The position numbers were made by a program, and so were the translations under genes. Positions 5,682 through 6,142 of a stretch of 6,142 bases of DNA are shown piece after piece. How positions within the stretch are numbered: the stretch's first letter is position 1; each line of letters begins with the position of its first letter. The DNA is from an uncultured Verrucomicrobiota bacterium. Lineage in GTDB: Bacteria; Verrucomicrobiota; Verrucomicrobiia; Chthoniobacterales; SZAS-18. The stretch is from positions 1 to 6,142 of the forward strand of contig CALMVM010000636.1 of assembly GCA_937873255.1 (NCBI GenBank). The letters are read 5' to 3'. The notes below the pieces were generated by a model. That model saw nothing but the letters and a program-made list of their open reading frames with translations. It was not told where the DNA came from and did no database searches.

Positions 5682-5972
5682 ATGCGCTCCCATTTCCTGA
5701 AGTCCGTTCCCGGTGTTTCCTTGTCCCTCCGCGCCGCTCTACTGCTATTCGCTGCGGGGGCGTTCGCTGCTTGTGATCGGCACAGCGCCGAGGAGGTGCC
5801 GGAAAACTACGGGCACGGCTCCAGCCACGAGCGCGCCAAGCCCGACCACCAGGCGGACAGCAAAGGACCGCGACATTTCTCCGACACGGCGGGCACGCAG
5901 GACGAAACGGGCGAAGGACACGAAAAACCGGCCGCCTCGCCGGGCGCGTCGCCCGCCAACCGGATTTTCTAG
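5682..5972 (+). CDS. Small His/acidic-rich lipoprotein of unknown function
   Basis: This 96-residue protein has a signal sequence (R2, K7, R17, hydrophobic core 18-30) ending in a lipobox-like AFAAC with the lipid-accepting Cys at 31. It should be anchored to a membrane through that Cys. The mature part (about 66 residues) is hydrophilic and probably disordered, with six His (34, 45, 49, 56, 65, 80) among many Asp/Glu/Lys and the phrases EEVPENYGHGSSHE and HFSDTAGTQDETGEG, ending in a Pro/Ala-rich tail. I know no function for it; metal binding is only a guess from composition. The ATG at 5682 is preferred over a GTG two codons earlier. The gene is divergent from the sigma/anti-sigma pair, and its stop overlaps that of the converging AraC-type gene. 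Confidence 0.75.
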   Translation: MRSHFLKSVPGVSLSLRAALLLFAAGAFAACDRHSAEEVPENYGHGSSHERAKPDHQADSKGPRHFSDTAGTQDETGEGHEKPAASPGASPANRIF

Positions 5973-6142
5973 CGCTTGCCCGTTGGTCGGGAGTGCGTCG
6001 GCGGTTGTCCATTGCGCGCCCGGTAGGCGTCGGCGAGATGGCGCGCCGACGTGAAACCGCAGCGCAGCGCGATCTCCTTCACCGGCAGCGCGGTCGTGCG
6101 AATCATCTCGTCGGCTGCCCGGAGCCGCTGTCGGTGGAGGAA
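5969..6142 (-). CDS. AraC-family transcriptional regulator, C-terminal 57 residues, cut by window edge
   Basis: Only the end of the gene is in the window. The residues show the second half of an AraC/XylS DNA-binding domain: the linking helix LHRQRLRAADEMIRTT, then the second helix-turn-helix ALPVKEIALRCGFTSARHLADAYRARNGQPP, where IALRCGF is the family signature. The usual second phenylalanine pair (F..aF) is replaced by HLADAY, and the usual final P-x-x-Y-R appears as PPTHSR. The start, the first helix-turn-helix and any ligand-binding domain lie to the right, so the inducer cannot be judged. The TAG stop (5971-5969) shares a CTAG with the stop of the lipoprotein gene on the other strand. 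Confidence 0.88.
   Translation of the reverse strand, partial: FLHRQRLRAADEMIRTTALPVKEIALRCGFTSARHLADAYRARNGQPPTHSRPTGKR

Noticed and set aside
5520..5693. N-terminally extended sigma factor starting at 5693
   Set aside because: The extra 57 residues are basic and non-conserved, would cross the candidate lipoprotein promoter and overlap its start, and make the ECF factor unusually long.

Overview
The window is GC-rich, densely coding bacterial chromosome with short spacers and no mobile element, CRISPR array, rRNA or tRNA that I can see. The gene content suggests a verrucomicrobial bacterium, possibly Opitutaceae-like: a DUF1573 secreted protein, a Mip-type secreted FKBP, an ECF sigma factor paired with a membrane anti-sigma factor carrying a DPRLTAYALGE-type N-terminus, and a very small His-rich lipoprotein. 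This assignment rests on recognised family style, not on a search. Almost none of the starts has a Shine-Dalgarno sequence at normal spacing.

Layout. Positions 1-2931 hold four genes on the minus strand, in transcription order: a DUF1573 secreted protein (2931-2254), a secreted protein of unknown function with a Thr-rich linker (2181-1543), gluQ for the tRNA-modifying glutamyl-Q-tRNA(Asp) synthetase (1528-680), and the start of rarA, an AAA+ replication-repair ATPase that runs off the left edge (637-1). The last three are 14 and 42 bases apart and could share a transcript. An imperfect hairpin lies in the 72-base gap between the first two. Divergent from this block is a secreted FKBP-type prolyl isomerase (3053-3520, plus strand).

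Positions 3605-5522 hold a two-gene minus-strand regulatory cassette: an ECF sigma factor (5522-4950) and, 16 bases downstream, a one-pass membrane protein (4933-3605). The second protein has a cytoplasmic anti-sigma-like head, one transmembrane helix, a long Pro/Ala-rich linker and a periplasmic domain that looks like a DegP/HtrA-type (S1C) protease that has lost its catalytic His and Ser. This is the most interesting object here: a possible anti-sigma factor that senses through a dead protease fold. Divergent from it is a 96-residue His/acidic-rich lipoprotein (5682-5972). Its stop codon overlaps, within one CTAG, the stop of a converging AraC-family regulator gene of which only the C-terminal helix-turn-helix part is inside the window (6142-5969).

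How the genes may work together. Several products act in the envelope or periplasm (DUF1573 protein, unknown secreted protein, FKBP, lipoprotein, periplasmic part of the anti-sigma protein), so an envelope-stress theme is possible. Only the sigma/anti-sigma pairing is well supported by the sequence. gluQ and rarA are housekeeping genes unrelated to that theme.
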